64,000 nucleotides of DNA from Bacteroidales bacterium (lineage in GTDB: Bacteria; Bacteroidota; Bacteroidia; Bacteroidales; UBA932): positions 1-64,000 of the forward strand of contig JAGCVS010000007.1 of assembly GCA_017962235.1 (NCBI GenBank), in the 5' to 3' direction. The position numbers and the translations under genes were made by a program. This document shows, in pieces, positions 35,487 through 43,434 of this stretch. The notes under the pieces are model-generated. The model worked only from the letters and a program-made list of their open reading frames with translations, was not told the origin of the DNA and did not search any database. The stretch's first letter is position 1, and the number at the start of each line of letters is the position of its first letter.

Positions 35487-36092
35487 ATGAAAAAAGTTGC
35501 TGACAAACAAATTCTTATGGCAGCCGATTTTGCCGGCTACCCGCTTAAAGAGGCTATCAAGGAGTATCTTGAGAAGAAAGGCTGGACCGTTACTGATATC
35601 GGCGTAAAGGCCGATTCCGACCCTGAAGACACAGAGCTGATGTTCCACCGTATCGGCCTCCGCGTGGGCGCCATGATCACAGAGAAGGAATTCGAGCGCG
35701 CGCTCATCTTCTGCGGCACCGGCATGGGTATCCACATTGCTGCAAGCAAGTGCCCCGGCGTACATGCAGGCGTGGTAGAATCTGTTCCGGCAGCTTTCCG
35801 TGCCATCACCGGCAACGGCGTGAACGTGCTGGCAATGGGTGCATTCTATGTAACTCCCGAGCTTGGCAAGCAGTGTGCAGACGCATTCCTGTACAATGAC
35901 TTTGGCAGCGGCTGGGAGTGGTGGCCCGACTTTGACAAGTTCCACCAGATCGCAATCGACGAGCTCAACGCCTTCAACTATGAAGAGTACAAGGCCAACG
36001 GCTTCAAGGTAAAACACCTTGGCGACTGCCACTGCGAACTCTACGACCGTCCCGAAGGCTTCTCCTCCGTCCCCCTGATGTGCAAACGCTAA
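35487..36092 (+). CDS. RpiB/LacA/LacB-family sugar-phosphate isomerase, extended form
   Basis: A 201-residue member of the RpiB/LacAB fold. Cys76 with GTGMG (77-81) matches the active-site Cys and anion hole of RpiB. The N-terminal AADFAG (residues 12-17) has Phe15 where RpiB has the substrate-binding His (ACDHAG in the RpiB encoded at 58682-59116), and the protein carries about 50 extra C-terminal residues ending in a Cys-rich stretch (DCHCELYD). So it probably handles another sugar phosphate, such as a ketose or hexose phosphate, rather than ribose-5-phosphate. It lies just after the PUL and may feed one of its products into metabolism; the substrate is unknown. Confidence 0.75.
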   Translation: MKKVADKQILMAADFAGYPLKEAIKEYLEKKGWTVTDIGVKADSDPEDTELMFHRIGLRVGAMITEKEFERALIFCGTGMGIHIAASKCPGVHAGVVESVPAAFRAITGNGVNVLAMGAFYVTPELGKQCADAFLYNDFGSGWEWWPDFDKFHQIAIDELNAFNYEEYKANGFKVKHLGDCHCELYDRPEGFSSVPLMCKR

Positions 36093-36124
36093 GCTTGTTT
36101 CTTACAAAAGAATGCCCGCTGACC

Positions 36125-36343
36125 GGCGATCCTCCTCGGTATGAGCATACATATACAGAAACTTATTCTTTCCCGTATGTTCACTCTATTAAAATGAATT
36201 GGGGGTGGGCTAGTCAATGGAAGTATGGATTTAACGATGGGTGGTTTGCGTTAACAGGTGATTGGTTGGTTAATGGCAATGCTAGTTACACTCAAGATAT
36301 GACAATATTGTGTGATTTTGAATATGACCTATTTAACAATTAG
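36125..36343 (+). pseudogene. C-terminal remnant of a C10 (streptopain-like) cysteine protease
   Basis: The frame reads YVHSIKMNWGW, then GFNDGWFALTGDW and YTQDMTILCDF, which is the C-terminal end of C10 peptidases: the MNWGW motif, the G-W strand and the closing beta-strand. The catalytic Cys and His domains and any secretion signal are absent; the frame joins directly to the end of the isomerase gene. The DNA is much more AT-rich than its flanks. It therefore looks like a truncated, decayed import. The exact left edge is unclear. Confidence 0.6.
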
Positions 36344-36346
36344 CAT

Positions 36347-37162
36347 ATGGAATACCGTTTCTTTACAAAGCTGATAATTGGCTTGCTGAGCCTATCTGTG
36401 GTAGTATCTTGTCAAAAGGATGATCCAAATGATTATCCCGCTCGTCTGGTTATCGCAGACATGGATTGGACAGAGGCTATGAAGGTAGACGAAGTCGCCA
36501 CCCAGGAGTCAAAGTCGTATATTAACATCACAGTTAATATCGGCTGGAACCACATTGTGAACGAGCACATTGGTGGTCTAGTCGTCACTTCTAAACCCAA
36601 TAAATATCAATTTGATATCTGTACTCCTGCAGAAAGCTTTGCCGTAGAGAAGATTGCAGAAAGAAATAAGGATATACAGGAGTATTTCGATGCCAACTTC
36701 GATAATGGGGCACACGGATGGTGGCAGGATATGAGCACGGTGTATATGAGGGAAGTGCCTCAAGTATATGCTGACAAGCCACTGTTTGGTAAAGAGGCGG
36801 GGGAGAATCTGGTGTCGTTCTTCAAGTATTCCAACGGTTCAGTAATTTTTAGGACTGTTGGACTTGATTATAAGGTAACAGAGTGTGCTCCTGCGCGTTT
36901 ACTTACTGATTATTTCTCAGAGTGGACCAATATGCCGCGCCAGTTCATTATCAGTTCAACTGTTTATCCGGAGGAACTCAATACTGATGATGATATCAAC
37001 ATCACTTTTGTCTTCCCCGTGGTGATTGAACACTACTGGTCCTGGCTGCTGGAGTTATACGAGAATCCGGATGCAGAAGAGGTATTTACCGATATGGATA
37101 TGACCTTCTCTGCAAGTTTGAAAGATCTAAAGGTTCGTCATGACATCCCGCTTCAACCGTAA
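36347..37162 (+). CDS. Unknown lipoprotein next to a C10 protease remnant
   Basis: A 271-residue lipoprotein with a clear lipobox (LSVVVSC, Cys22, then QKDDPNDYP). I do not recognise the mature part; it is acidic and predicted mainly beta (YINITVNIGWNHIV; NGSVIFRTVGLDY; DINITFVFPVVIEHYW). It begins three bases after the stop of the C10 protease remnant and shares its AT-rich composition, so the two were probably acquired together. In Bacteroides, C10 protease genes can sit beside genes for small inhibitors or lipoproteins, so a role as inhibitor or cell-surface partner is possible but only guessed. Confidence 0.6.
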   Translation: MEYRFFTKLIIGLLSLSVVVSCQKDDPNDYPARLVIADMDWTEAMKVDEVATQESKSYINITVNIGWNHIVNEHIGGLVVTSKPNKYQFDICTPAESFAVEKIAERNKDIQEYFDANFDNGAHGWWQDMSTVYMREVPQVYADKPLFGKEAGENLVSFFKYSNGSVIFRTVGLDYKVTECAPARLLTDYFSEWTNMPRQFIISSTVYPEELNTDDDINITFVFPVVIEHYWSWLLELYENPDAEEVFTDMDMTFSASLKDLKVRHDIPLQP

Positions 37163-37166
37163 GACA

Positions 37167-37190
37167 AACCCGCTTCAAAGCGGGTTCTCT
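37167..37190 (+). terminator. Terminator after the unknown lipoprotein gene
   Basis: AACCCGCTT (37167-37175) and AAGCGGGTT (37178-37186) form a tight hairpin followed by a pyrimidine-rich tail. It lies between convergent genes and can serve both. Confidence 0.7.
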
Positions 37191-37200
37191 TGTGTTCCGG

Positions 37201-39132
37201 TTACAGCAACTTGATGAAGTGGCCGCCGACTACGGCGCGGGCCTTGAAGCCGCGGCGGTGAGGGGCGTGGGTGAAGTACCAGTCGCTCATGGGCACGCGG
37301 TCGCGGGTTTCGTTGTAGAAGCGCCACATGGGGGAGATTAGGGCCTCGAAGTCTTCCGGATTATCTGCAAGGGTGGCGGTCCAGACTATCCAGTCGCTCT
37401 TGGTGTACATCTCGCGGTTGTCCAGCGGCAGGCCGTATGCGTTCTGGTGGTTGAGGTACCAGGCGGTCTCTGTGGCGCGGACTTCCTTCGGGAACAGCCC
37501 CAAATCCAGTATCTTGTCCCATACCATGTTGTATTTCTGACTCCAGGTGCCAGGTTTGTCAAAGGTGAGGCGGTAGTGGTCACCGTCGGAAGCCATCTGA
37601 ATCCACTGCGAGGCCATTTCGCGGGCTGCGGCGGTGTATTCAGAGTCGATATCGGCCTTGCCAAGGGTCTGAGCCATGCGTCCGTAGCAGGCCAGCGCCA
37701 CAATCGCCTTTATGGAGAGGTTGGCGTTGTGGGCAAAGTGGCCCGCAAAGTCATCGGTGCAGAGCTGGTTCTCCGGATCCAGGCCAAAGGTGCGCAGATA
37801 TTCCGCCCATATTGAGAGGGTCTCCCAGTGCTTTGCGGCATAATCTCCGCTCTTTTCAAAATGGCAGATGGCGGCGGTGAGGATTATCATGTTGCCCGCC
37901 TCTTCTACCGGCATGTCGCCGGGGTATGTCTGCCCCTCCGCCATGGGGTAGGTCCCCACATCGTGCGCGGGGAAGGGTTTGGTCCAGCGGCCCGATTCAG
38001 AGTAGTAATAGTTGGCGTTTATCATCGCCTCCGACATCTTGGGGTTGTACTTCAGATAGAGCGGGGCGGCAGGGTAGGAGATGTCCACAGTGCCTATGCT
38101 GCCGTTGCTGTTGTTCTCTTTGGACAGCAGCAGAAGCTTGCCGTCCGGGGCCTGCACCAGCTTCTGGGCGCAGATGCTCTGGCGGTAAGAGAGGGCGCAG
38201 AGTTCCGCATATTTGCGGCCGCCGGCGGCGGTTGCATCGGCAATCAACTCGCGGTCAAACTTGTCGCAACGCTTCATCAGGCGCTTGTAATCCTTGCGCG
38301 CTACCGCAAACTCATCGGCTATGGTACGGTTGCCGCTGCGGTTCCAGTACGGGCGCAGTTTTTCGCCAAAGTAGCGGATGGAGTAGACATCATCGTAGCC
38401 AATCATGATGAAGCCGGCCGCGGTGCGCCTGCTGCCCAGGTTGCGGGAGATGCCCAGCATGCCGTCCGGCAGCACTTCTGCCGCGGTATTCTTCTTATCG
38501 GCGGCCAGATAGAAGTATCCCCAGTCTATGCGGACGTCGTCTCCCTTGCGGGAAAAGTGGTTCTGCTCTTTTGTCCCGGCGCGCAGCAGCACCAGCTTGC
38601 CGCTCTCTGACTTCTCTGAGACGGTTTCCTGCTCCGGCGTGTTCACCGCCCAGAGCGGAGAAGCTTCAAAGCGGATTGCAACAACATGTTTCTTGCCGTC
38701 GGTTGCCTTCACTCCGTATGAGATGTAGTTCACCGGCCGGCTTATCAGCTCCGGATTGTCCAGCAGCAGCGGCGCGGTGAAGGTCAGCGAAAGTTCCACC
38801 GGCCCGCAGGTGAAGCCGTAGTGCGTCCGGGTGGCCTGCGCGTCGGCATAAAGCTGTACGGCTGCGGTGCCTTCGCCCGCGCCCATAAAGCGGTATTCCA
38901 CTCCGTCTACGGTGAGCCATCCCCTCAGCGGAAAGGCAACCTCCGTCCAGTGGCGCACATCATCATCGTAAAGATGGTCTGCCATGCTCCAGACGTTTGT
39001 GTAGGGGTCAATGGTCACAAGCGGATAGGCGGGGGCGCGCATGGCGTTGCGGCTGGCATCGGCGGGTGCGGTGGCAGGGGCAGAAACGCCGGCAGCGAGG
39101 GTAATCAGAGCCAGGGTCAGAAAACGTATCAT
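37201..39132 (-). CDS. DUF4965-family glutaminase-like secreted protein
   Basis: A 643-residue secreted protein (signal MIRFLTLALITLAAGVSA). It matches the family with DUF4964, DUF5127, DUF4965 and DUF1793 segments that is annotated by similarity to fungal glutaminase GtaA. Telling stretches are PAYPLVTIDPYTNVWSMADHLYDDDVRHWTE near the start, YRQSICAQKLV and SNGSIGTVDISYPAAPLYL in the middle, and HFAHNANLSIKAIVALACYGRM and KYNMVWDKILDLGLFP near the end. The barrel part is an (alpha/alpha)6 fold like a glycoside hydrolase, so either a glutaminase or a glycan-active role is possible. The ATG at 39132 is used because upstream codons precede the -7 box. Confidence 0.75.
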   Translation of the reverse strand: MIRFLTLALITLAAGVSAPATAPADASRNAMRAPAYPLVTIDPYTNVWSMADHLYDDDVRHWTEVAFPLRGWLTVDGVEYRFMGAGEGTAAVQLYADAQATRTHYGFTCGPVELSLTFTAPLLLDNPELISRPVNYISYGVKATDGKKHVVAIRFEASPLWAVNTPEQETVSEKSESGKLVLLRAGTKEQNHFSRKGDDVRIDWGYFYLAADKKNTAAEVLPDGMLGISRNLGSRRTAAGFIMIGYDDVYSIRYFGEKLRPYWNRSGNRTIADEFAVARKDYKRLMKRCDKFDRELIADATAAGGRKYAELCALSYRQSICAQKLVQAPDGKLLLLSKENNSNGSIGTVDISYPAAPLYLKYNPKMSEAMINANYYYSESGRWTKPFPAHDVGTYPMAEGQTYPGDMPVEEAGNMIILTAAICHFEKSGDYAAKHWETLSIWAEYLRTFGLDPENQLCTDDFAGHFAHNANLSIKAIVALACYGRMAQTLGKADIDSEYTAAAREMASQWIQMASDGDHYRLTFDKPGTWSQKYNMVWDKILDLGLFPKEVRATETAWYLNHQNAYGLPLDNREMYTKSDWIVWTATLADNPEDFEALISPMWRFYNETRDRVPMSDWYFTHAPHRRGFKARAVVGGHFIKLL

Positions 39133-39152
39133 CGTCAATCGTATTTGTATGG

Positions 39153-39190
39153 TAAAGATAGCACATTGCCCCGAGAAAAGAGTATATTTG
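39153..39190. promoter_or_regulatory. Divergent promoters of the DUF4965 and porin genes
   Basis: The minus strand has TATCTTTA (39153-39160) about 20 bases before the DUF4965 start; the plus strand has TATATTTG (39183-39190), which ends five bases before the porin ATG. Confidence 0.5.
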
Positions 39191-39195
39191 CACTG

Positions 39196-40191
39196 ATGAG
39201 ACACAGTTTTCTATATGCCGCGGCAGTGATGCTGCTCCTGGCGCCGGCCACCCAGGTGAAAGCCCAGAAATCGCACGTAGATTCCATCTGGATTGATGCA
39301 CGCGCCACCTTCCATCAGCAGACGGAGGCGGGGGTCTATTCCACCCATTTCCAGGGCGACTATTTCAACGTCCATATCGCCGGCCATCTTACAGACAACC
39401 TCTCGTTCCGCGTGCGGCAGCGGATGAATAAGCTGATAGACGCGCAGAACCCCTTCAACGCCACCGATTTCCTCTGGCTCAAGTGGCAGGCGACGGACCG
39501 GCTGGCCCTCACCGCCGGCAAACAGGCGATACTGCTGGGTGGCTACGAGATAGACTCGGCGCCGATAGACGTCTACTATTACAGCGCCTTCTGCTCCAAT
39601 CTGTATCAATATTATGCCTTCGGCGCCACCGCCAGCTATACCCTTGCACCGGGGCAGGAGCTTTCGCTGCAGTTTGCCCCGTCTCCCATCTCGTCCGGCC
39701 TGCAGGATGCCTACTCATACAACGCGTACTGGCACGGGCATATAATACCCCTCTGGGAGACCCTCTGGAGCTTCAATATCGTTGAGGACCAGTTCCACCG
39801 CAAGATGAACTACATAATCCTGGGCAACAAATACTACTTCGGCCCTCTGGTGGTGGACATTGACCTGATGAACCGCGCCTCGCCCGCCCAGCCTCATTAT
39901 TTATTCACAGACTGGACGGCGATACTCAAGGCGATTCTCAGCCTTGGCAAGTGGAACCTCTGCACCAAGTTCGGCTACGAGACCAACGCTGCGGAGAACG
40001 TGGATGCGGCGGGCCTGTCATACAATACGGCACTGCCGGCGGGCAACAACTACCTGTACGGCGGCTGCGGCGTGGAATATTTCCCGCTGGGCAACGACGA
40101 CCTCCGCCTGCACGCGGTGTTCTTCCAGGACAATCACGACCACATCAACAATTACGACATAGGCATAACCTGGCGGTTCAGGATTTACTGA
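39196..40191 (+). CDS. Outer-membrane beta-barrel protein (porin-like)
   Basis: A 331-residue protein with a signal peptide (about residues 1-23, ending VKAQ) and then alternating amphipathic strands to the C-terminus (FRVRQRMNKLID, LSLQFAPSPI, DIGITWRFRIY). LKWQATDRLALTAGKQAILLGGYE resembles phosphate-selective porin O/P-type barrels of Bacteroidota. The ATG at 39196 follows a -7 box by five bases; longer frames run antisense to the neighbouring gene. The stop overlaps the tatD start (TGATG). Solute unknown. Confidence 0.7.
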   Translation: MRHSFLYAAAVMLLLAPATQVKAQKSHVDSIWIDARATFHQQTEAGVYSTHFQGDYFNVHIAGHLTDNLSFRVRQRMNKLIDAQNPFNATDFLWLKWQATDRLALTAGKQAILLGGYEIDSAPIDVYYYSAFCSNLYQYYAFGATASYTLAPGQELSLQFAPSPISSGLQDAYSYNAYWHGHIIPLWETLWSFNIVEDQFHRKMNYIILGNKYYFGPLVVDIDLMNRASPAQPHYLFTDWTAILKAILSLGKWNLCTKFGYETNAAENVDAAGLSYNTALPAGNNYLYGGCGVEYFPLGNDDLRLHAVFFQDNHDHINNYDIGITWRFRIY

Positions 40192-40967
40192 TGATTGACA
40201 CCCACTCCCATATTTACGATCCGGCTTATAAAGACGATTTTGAGGCGATGATTGCGCGCGCCCGGCAGGCGGGTGTGCACAAATTGGTGATGCCCGGCAT
40301 CGATTCGACCTGCCATGACGATATGGTGGCCTGCGCCGATGCGCTGCCGGATTTTGCATATCCCGCCATCGGGTTGCATCCCACCGAGGTTAAGGACAAC
40401 TGGCGGCAGGAGCTGCAGTTTGTCTTTGACCATTACGACCAGCGGCCGTGGTGCGCCATAGGCGAAATCGGCATGGACCTGTATTGGAGCAAGGATTATC
40501 TCGAAGAGCAGAAAGAGGTGTTCTGCGCCCAGCTGTCGCTGTCATATGAGAAGGATCTGCCGGTTATAATACATGCCCGCGAGGCCACGGAAGAGATATT
40601 CGAGTGCATCAAAAAGGTGGCAAAGCCGCTGCGCGGAGTGTTCCACGCCTTTACCGGCAGCTATGAGACCTACCGTCGCATAAAGGCCTCCGGTGACTTT
40701 TTTGTGGGCATAGGCGGGGTGGTGACGTTCAAGAACGCCCACGTGGCGGTGGCTCTGGAACGCATTCCGCTGGAGGATATCCTGCTTGAGACCGATGCTC
40801 CGTATCTGACTCCTGTGCCGTACCGCGGGCGGCGGAATGAGAGCGCTTACGTCCGCTTTGTGGCAGAGAAGATAGCCTCCATAAAAGGGGTTGATTTTGA
40901 GGCCGTAGAGCGCGCCACGACGGCAAACGCGGAGAAATTATTTCGATTTTTGAAAAATAATCCTTAA
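40191..40967 (+). CDS. TatD-family metal-dependent hydrolase
   Basis: A 258-residue TIM-barrel hydrolase. MIDTHSHIYDP carries the HxH metal ligands, GEIGMDLYW the conserved Glu, VIIHAREA and FHAFTGSYE the next His ligands, and LLETDAPYLTP the final Asp. This is the TatD DNase set. It is translationally coupled to the porin gene by a one-base overlap. Cytoplasmic; TatD proteins act as 3'-5' exonucleases on DNA. Confidence 0.9.
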   Translation: MIDTHSHIYDPAYKDDFEAMIARARQAGVHKLVMPGIDSTCHDDMVACADALPDFAYPAIGLHPTEVKDNWRQELQFVFDHYDQRPWCAIGEIGMDLYWSKDYLEEQKEVFCAQLSLSYEKDLPVIIHAREATEEIFECIKKVAKPLRGVFHAFTGSYETYRRIKASGDFFVGIGGVVTFKNAHVAVALERIPLEDILLETDAPYLTPVPYRGRRNESAYVRFVAEKIASIKGVDFEAVERATTANAEKLFRFLKNNP

Positions 40968-41024
40968 CTTGCCCCACATTATTGCAAACTAGACAAAAAC
41001 TATATTATCATTAATTAAAAACCT

Positions 41025-41828
41025 ATGAAAAAAGTTTTCATGTTTCTGGCAGTTGCAGGCCTTCTGACCTTCACTGCTTACCAATCAGTTAGCGCTCAAG
41101 ACGAAGTTGCTACAGAGCAGACCGCTGCAGATGCAGAGGAGCAGGTTGCCGCTCCGGCTGAGACTCCCGTAAACCCGTTCGAGGCTACCGGCAGTGACCA
41201 GCCGCTCCATCAGCAGCTCAAGGCTAAGTTCATCGAGGGTGGTGCAGGTTTCATGGCATTGGTACTTATCTGCCTTATCCTGGGTCTTGCTATCGCCATA
41301 GAGAGAATCATTACTCTCAACCTTGCTCAGACCAACACCAAGAAGCTTCTCGAGAGCGTTGAGGAAGCTGTTAAGGCTGGTGACGTTGAGAAGGCTAAGG
41401 AAGTATGCCGAAATACCCGCGGTCCCGTGGCTAGCATCTTCTATCAGGGCCTCATCCGCATGGATCAGGGCGTTGAGAACGTAGAGAAAGCCGTTACTTC
41501 TTACGGTTCCGTTCAGATGGCTCAGCTGGAGAAGGGTCTTAGCTGGATCTCCCTGTTCATCGGTATTGCCCCGATGCTCGGATTCCTTGGTACTGTGATT
41601 GGTCTGATTCAGGCATTCGACGCAATCGAGGTTGCAGGTGATATCTCCCCGAACCTGGTTGCAGGCGGTATGAAAGTCGCCCTGATCACCACCGTCGGCG
41701 GTCTGGTTGTTGCCATCATCCTTCAGTTGTTCTATAACTACCTCATTTCCAAGATTGACACCATCGTTGCTCAGATGGAGGACGCTTCCATCAGCTTCGT
41801 TGACCTGCTGGTAAAATATCAGAAATAA
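41025..41828 (+). CDS. exbB: ExbB/TolQ proton-channel subunit
   Basis: A 267-residue inner-membrane protein. A signal-like helix at 5-24 is followed by an acidic linker, then the MotA/TolQ/ExbB domain with membrane helices at about 75-95, 180-200 and 220-245 (GIAPMLGFLGTVIGLIQAF; GDISPNLVAGGMKVALITTVGGLVV). With the two ExbD proteins it powers TonB-dependent transport, which the SusC proteins here need. No tonB gene lies in this operon. Leader 40968-41024 shows no clear promoter. Confidence 0.92.
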   Translation: MKKVFMFLAVAGLLTFTAYQSVSAQDEVATEQTAADAEEQVAAPAETPVNPFEATGSDQPLHQQLKAKFIEGGAGFMALVLICLILGLAIAIERIITLNLAQTNTKKLLESVEEAVKAGDVEKAKEVCRNTRGPVASIFYQGLIRMDQGVENVEKAVTSYGSVQMAQLEKGLSWISLFIGIAPMLGFLGTVIGLIQAFDAIEVAGDISPNLVAGGMKVALITTVGGLVVAIILQLFYNYLISKIDTIVAQMEDASISFVDLLVKYQK

Positions 41829-41874
41829 CCGGGCTTGAAGGGTAGTATTATTAACAATTGAAAACAACAAAACA

Positions 41875-42291
41875 ATGAAACTGGCTAAATATTTAAAATG
41901 GATCCTTCTGGGTATCTCTGCGATATTGCTGGTTGTTTTCTTCCTCCTGCCGCATAACACCGCGAGCGACGTAATGGTGGATACCTATATCATCTGGGCA
42001 TACGTTCTGGTTGCCCTTTCTCTGATATTGGTTCTGGCATTCCTGCTCATAGATGTAAGCAAGTCCAAGAAGAGCCTCATAGCCTTCCTTGCCATCATCG
42101 TGGGTGCAGTGGCGCTGGTTGCCGTTTGCTGGCTGCTGGCTCCCGGCGGAGAGGTTGCAACTAACGCAGCTTATACTCCCAAGGCATCTAAGTTCTCCGA
42201 TGCAGCATTGTATGTAACTTATGTAATGGTTGCTGCATCTATCATAGCTATCGTGGCATCAGCCATAAGCAACGCTATCAAGAATCGTTAA
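41875..42291 (+). CDS. Small membrane protein of the ExbB-ExbD operon
   Basis: A 138-residue protein with four hydrophobic helices (about 8-26, 42-60, 67-88 and 112-132). I do not recognise a named family, but similar small proteins are often found between exbB and exbD in Bacteroidales. It probably belongs to the energising complex or its assembly. It is followed by exbD after 12 bases. Confidence 0.65.
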   Translation: MKLAKYLKWILLGISAILLVVFFLLPHNTASDVMVDTYIIWAYVLVALSLILVLAFLLIDVSKSKKSLIAFLAIIVGAVALVAVCWLLAPGGEVATNAAYTPKASKFSDAALYVTYVMVAASIIAIVASAISNAIKNR

Positions 42292-42303
42292 TAAGAAAGT
42301 AAA

Positions 42304-42885
42304 ATGGCATCAAAAAAGACTCCCGAAATAAATGGAAGCTCAATGGCCGACATCGCTTTCATTGCGTTGATATTCTTCCTGATGGTTACGACTATGGACC
42401 AGGAAAAAGGTCTTCCTCGCCGTCTTCCCCCCATGCCCGATGAGAACATGAAGCTGGAGAACGAGAAGGTGAACCGTCGTAACATCGTGATTGTGAAGAT
42501 CAACGTCAATGACCGCGTATTTGCCGGGGATGAACCTATAGATGTCAGTCAACTTAAAGATAAGATCGTAGAGTTTCTCACCAACCCCAACGATAACCCC
42601 AACCTCCCCGAGAAGGTCGTAAAGGATATCGAAGGATTCGGTCCCTATCCCGTTTCAAAAGGTGTGATTTCTCTGCAGAACGACCGTGGCACGACGTATA
42701 GCAAGTATATCGCTGTACAGAATGAATTGGTCAAGGCTATAAACGAAATCCGTGACGAGTTCTCCGTTGCCAATTATGGCAAGAAGTACGCTCAGCTCGA
42801 CGACGACAAGCAGAAGATCGTGCGCAAGTGTATACCGCAGCAGATCTCCGAGGCCGAGCCTAAGGATACAAAACTCAAGAATTAG
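42304..42885 (+). CDS. exbD: ExbD/TolR protein 1
   Basis: A 193-residue ExbD/TolR protein. A short cytoplasmic start (PEINGSSMADIAFIALIFFLMVTTM) leads into the single membrane helix with the family's conserved Asp (D18 in MADIAF). The remainder is a periplasmic domain longer than usual, with a basic, charged C-terminal tail. It pairs with ExbB. The two ExbD paralogues in a row are typical of Bacteroidota. Confidence 0.9.
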   Translation: MASKKTPEINGSSMADIAFIALIFFLMVTTMDQEKGLPRRLPPMPDENMKLENEKVNRRNIVIVKINVNDRVFAGDEPIDVSQLKDKIVEFLTNPNDNPNLPEKVVKDIEGFGPYPVSKGVISLQNDRGTTYSKYIAVQNELVKAINEIRDEFSVANYGKKYAQLDDDKQKIVRKCIPQQISEAEPKDTKLKN

Positions 42886-42890
42886 GAGGT
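42884..42890 (+). promoter_or_regulatory. Strong Shine-Dalgarno site before the second exbD
   Basis: AGGAGGT overlaps the stop of the first exbD and lies seven bases before the ATG at 42898. With the site before susD it is one of only two textbook sites I noticed. Confidence 0.55.
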
Positions 42891-42897
42891 TTACAGT

Positions 42898-43362
42898 ATG
42901 GCTACATTCAAGAAAAGTGGTAAAAAAACCATGCCGGCCATCTCGACCGGTTCACTGCCCGATATCGTGTTCATGATCTTGCTGTTCTTTATGGTGACCA
43001 CGACTATGCGTCAGACAGAGCATATGGTTATGGTTAATCTGCCCGCCGCAAGTGAGATATCCAAGCTGGAGCGTAAGGACCTCTCTTCTTACATCTATGT
43101 TGGTACTCCTCTGCGCAAGTATCAGGGCAAGTACGGTACCGACAGCCGTATCCAGCTCAACGACTCTTTCCGCACCGTAGACGAAATCCGCGATTTCGTG
43201 GCATCGGAGCGTGAGAATCTCTCAGAGCAGGACCGTCCGTTCATGACCGTTTCCATCAAGGCTGACAAGGATACCCGCATGGGTATCATCACCGACATCA
43301 AACAAGAGCTTCGCCGCTGCAACGCGCTAAAGATTCTCTATGGCGCAAATGCGGTTGAATAG
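42898..43362 (+). CDS. exbD: ExbD/TolR protein 2
   Basis: A 154-residue ExbD/TolR protein: MPAISTGSLPDIVFMILLFFMVTTTM with the key Asp (LPDIVF) in the membrane helix, then a periplasmic domain of about 110 residues. Last gene of the exb operon; a terminator follows. Confidence 0.9.
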   Translation: MATFKKSGKKTMPAISTGSLPDIVFMILLFFMVTTTMRQTEHMVMVNLPAASEISKLERKDLSSYIYVGTPLRKYQGKYGTDSRIQLNDSFRTVDEIRDFVASERENLSEQDRPFMTVSIKADKDTRMGIITDIKQELRRCNALKILYGANAVE

Positions 43363-43381
43363 GCTTATGTAATACTTTGCG

Positions 43382-43418
43382 AGAAATGGGTGGCAGCAAC
43401 TGTTACCCATTTCTTGTT
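43382..43418 (+). terminator. Terminator of the exb operon
   Basis: AGAAATGGGT (43382-43391) is perfectly complementary to ACCCATTTCT (43405-43414), followed by TGTTT. The alkaline phosphatase gene starts 20 bases later. Confidence 0.65.
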
Positions 43419-43434
43419 TAAAAGCAGTTTTAAT

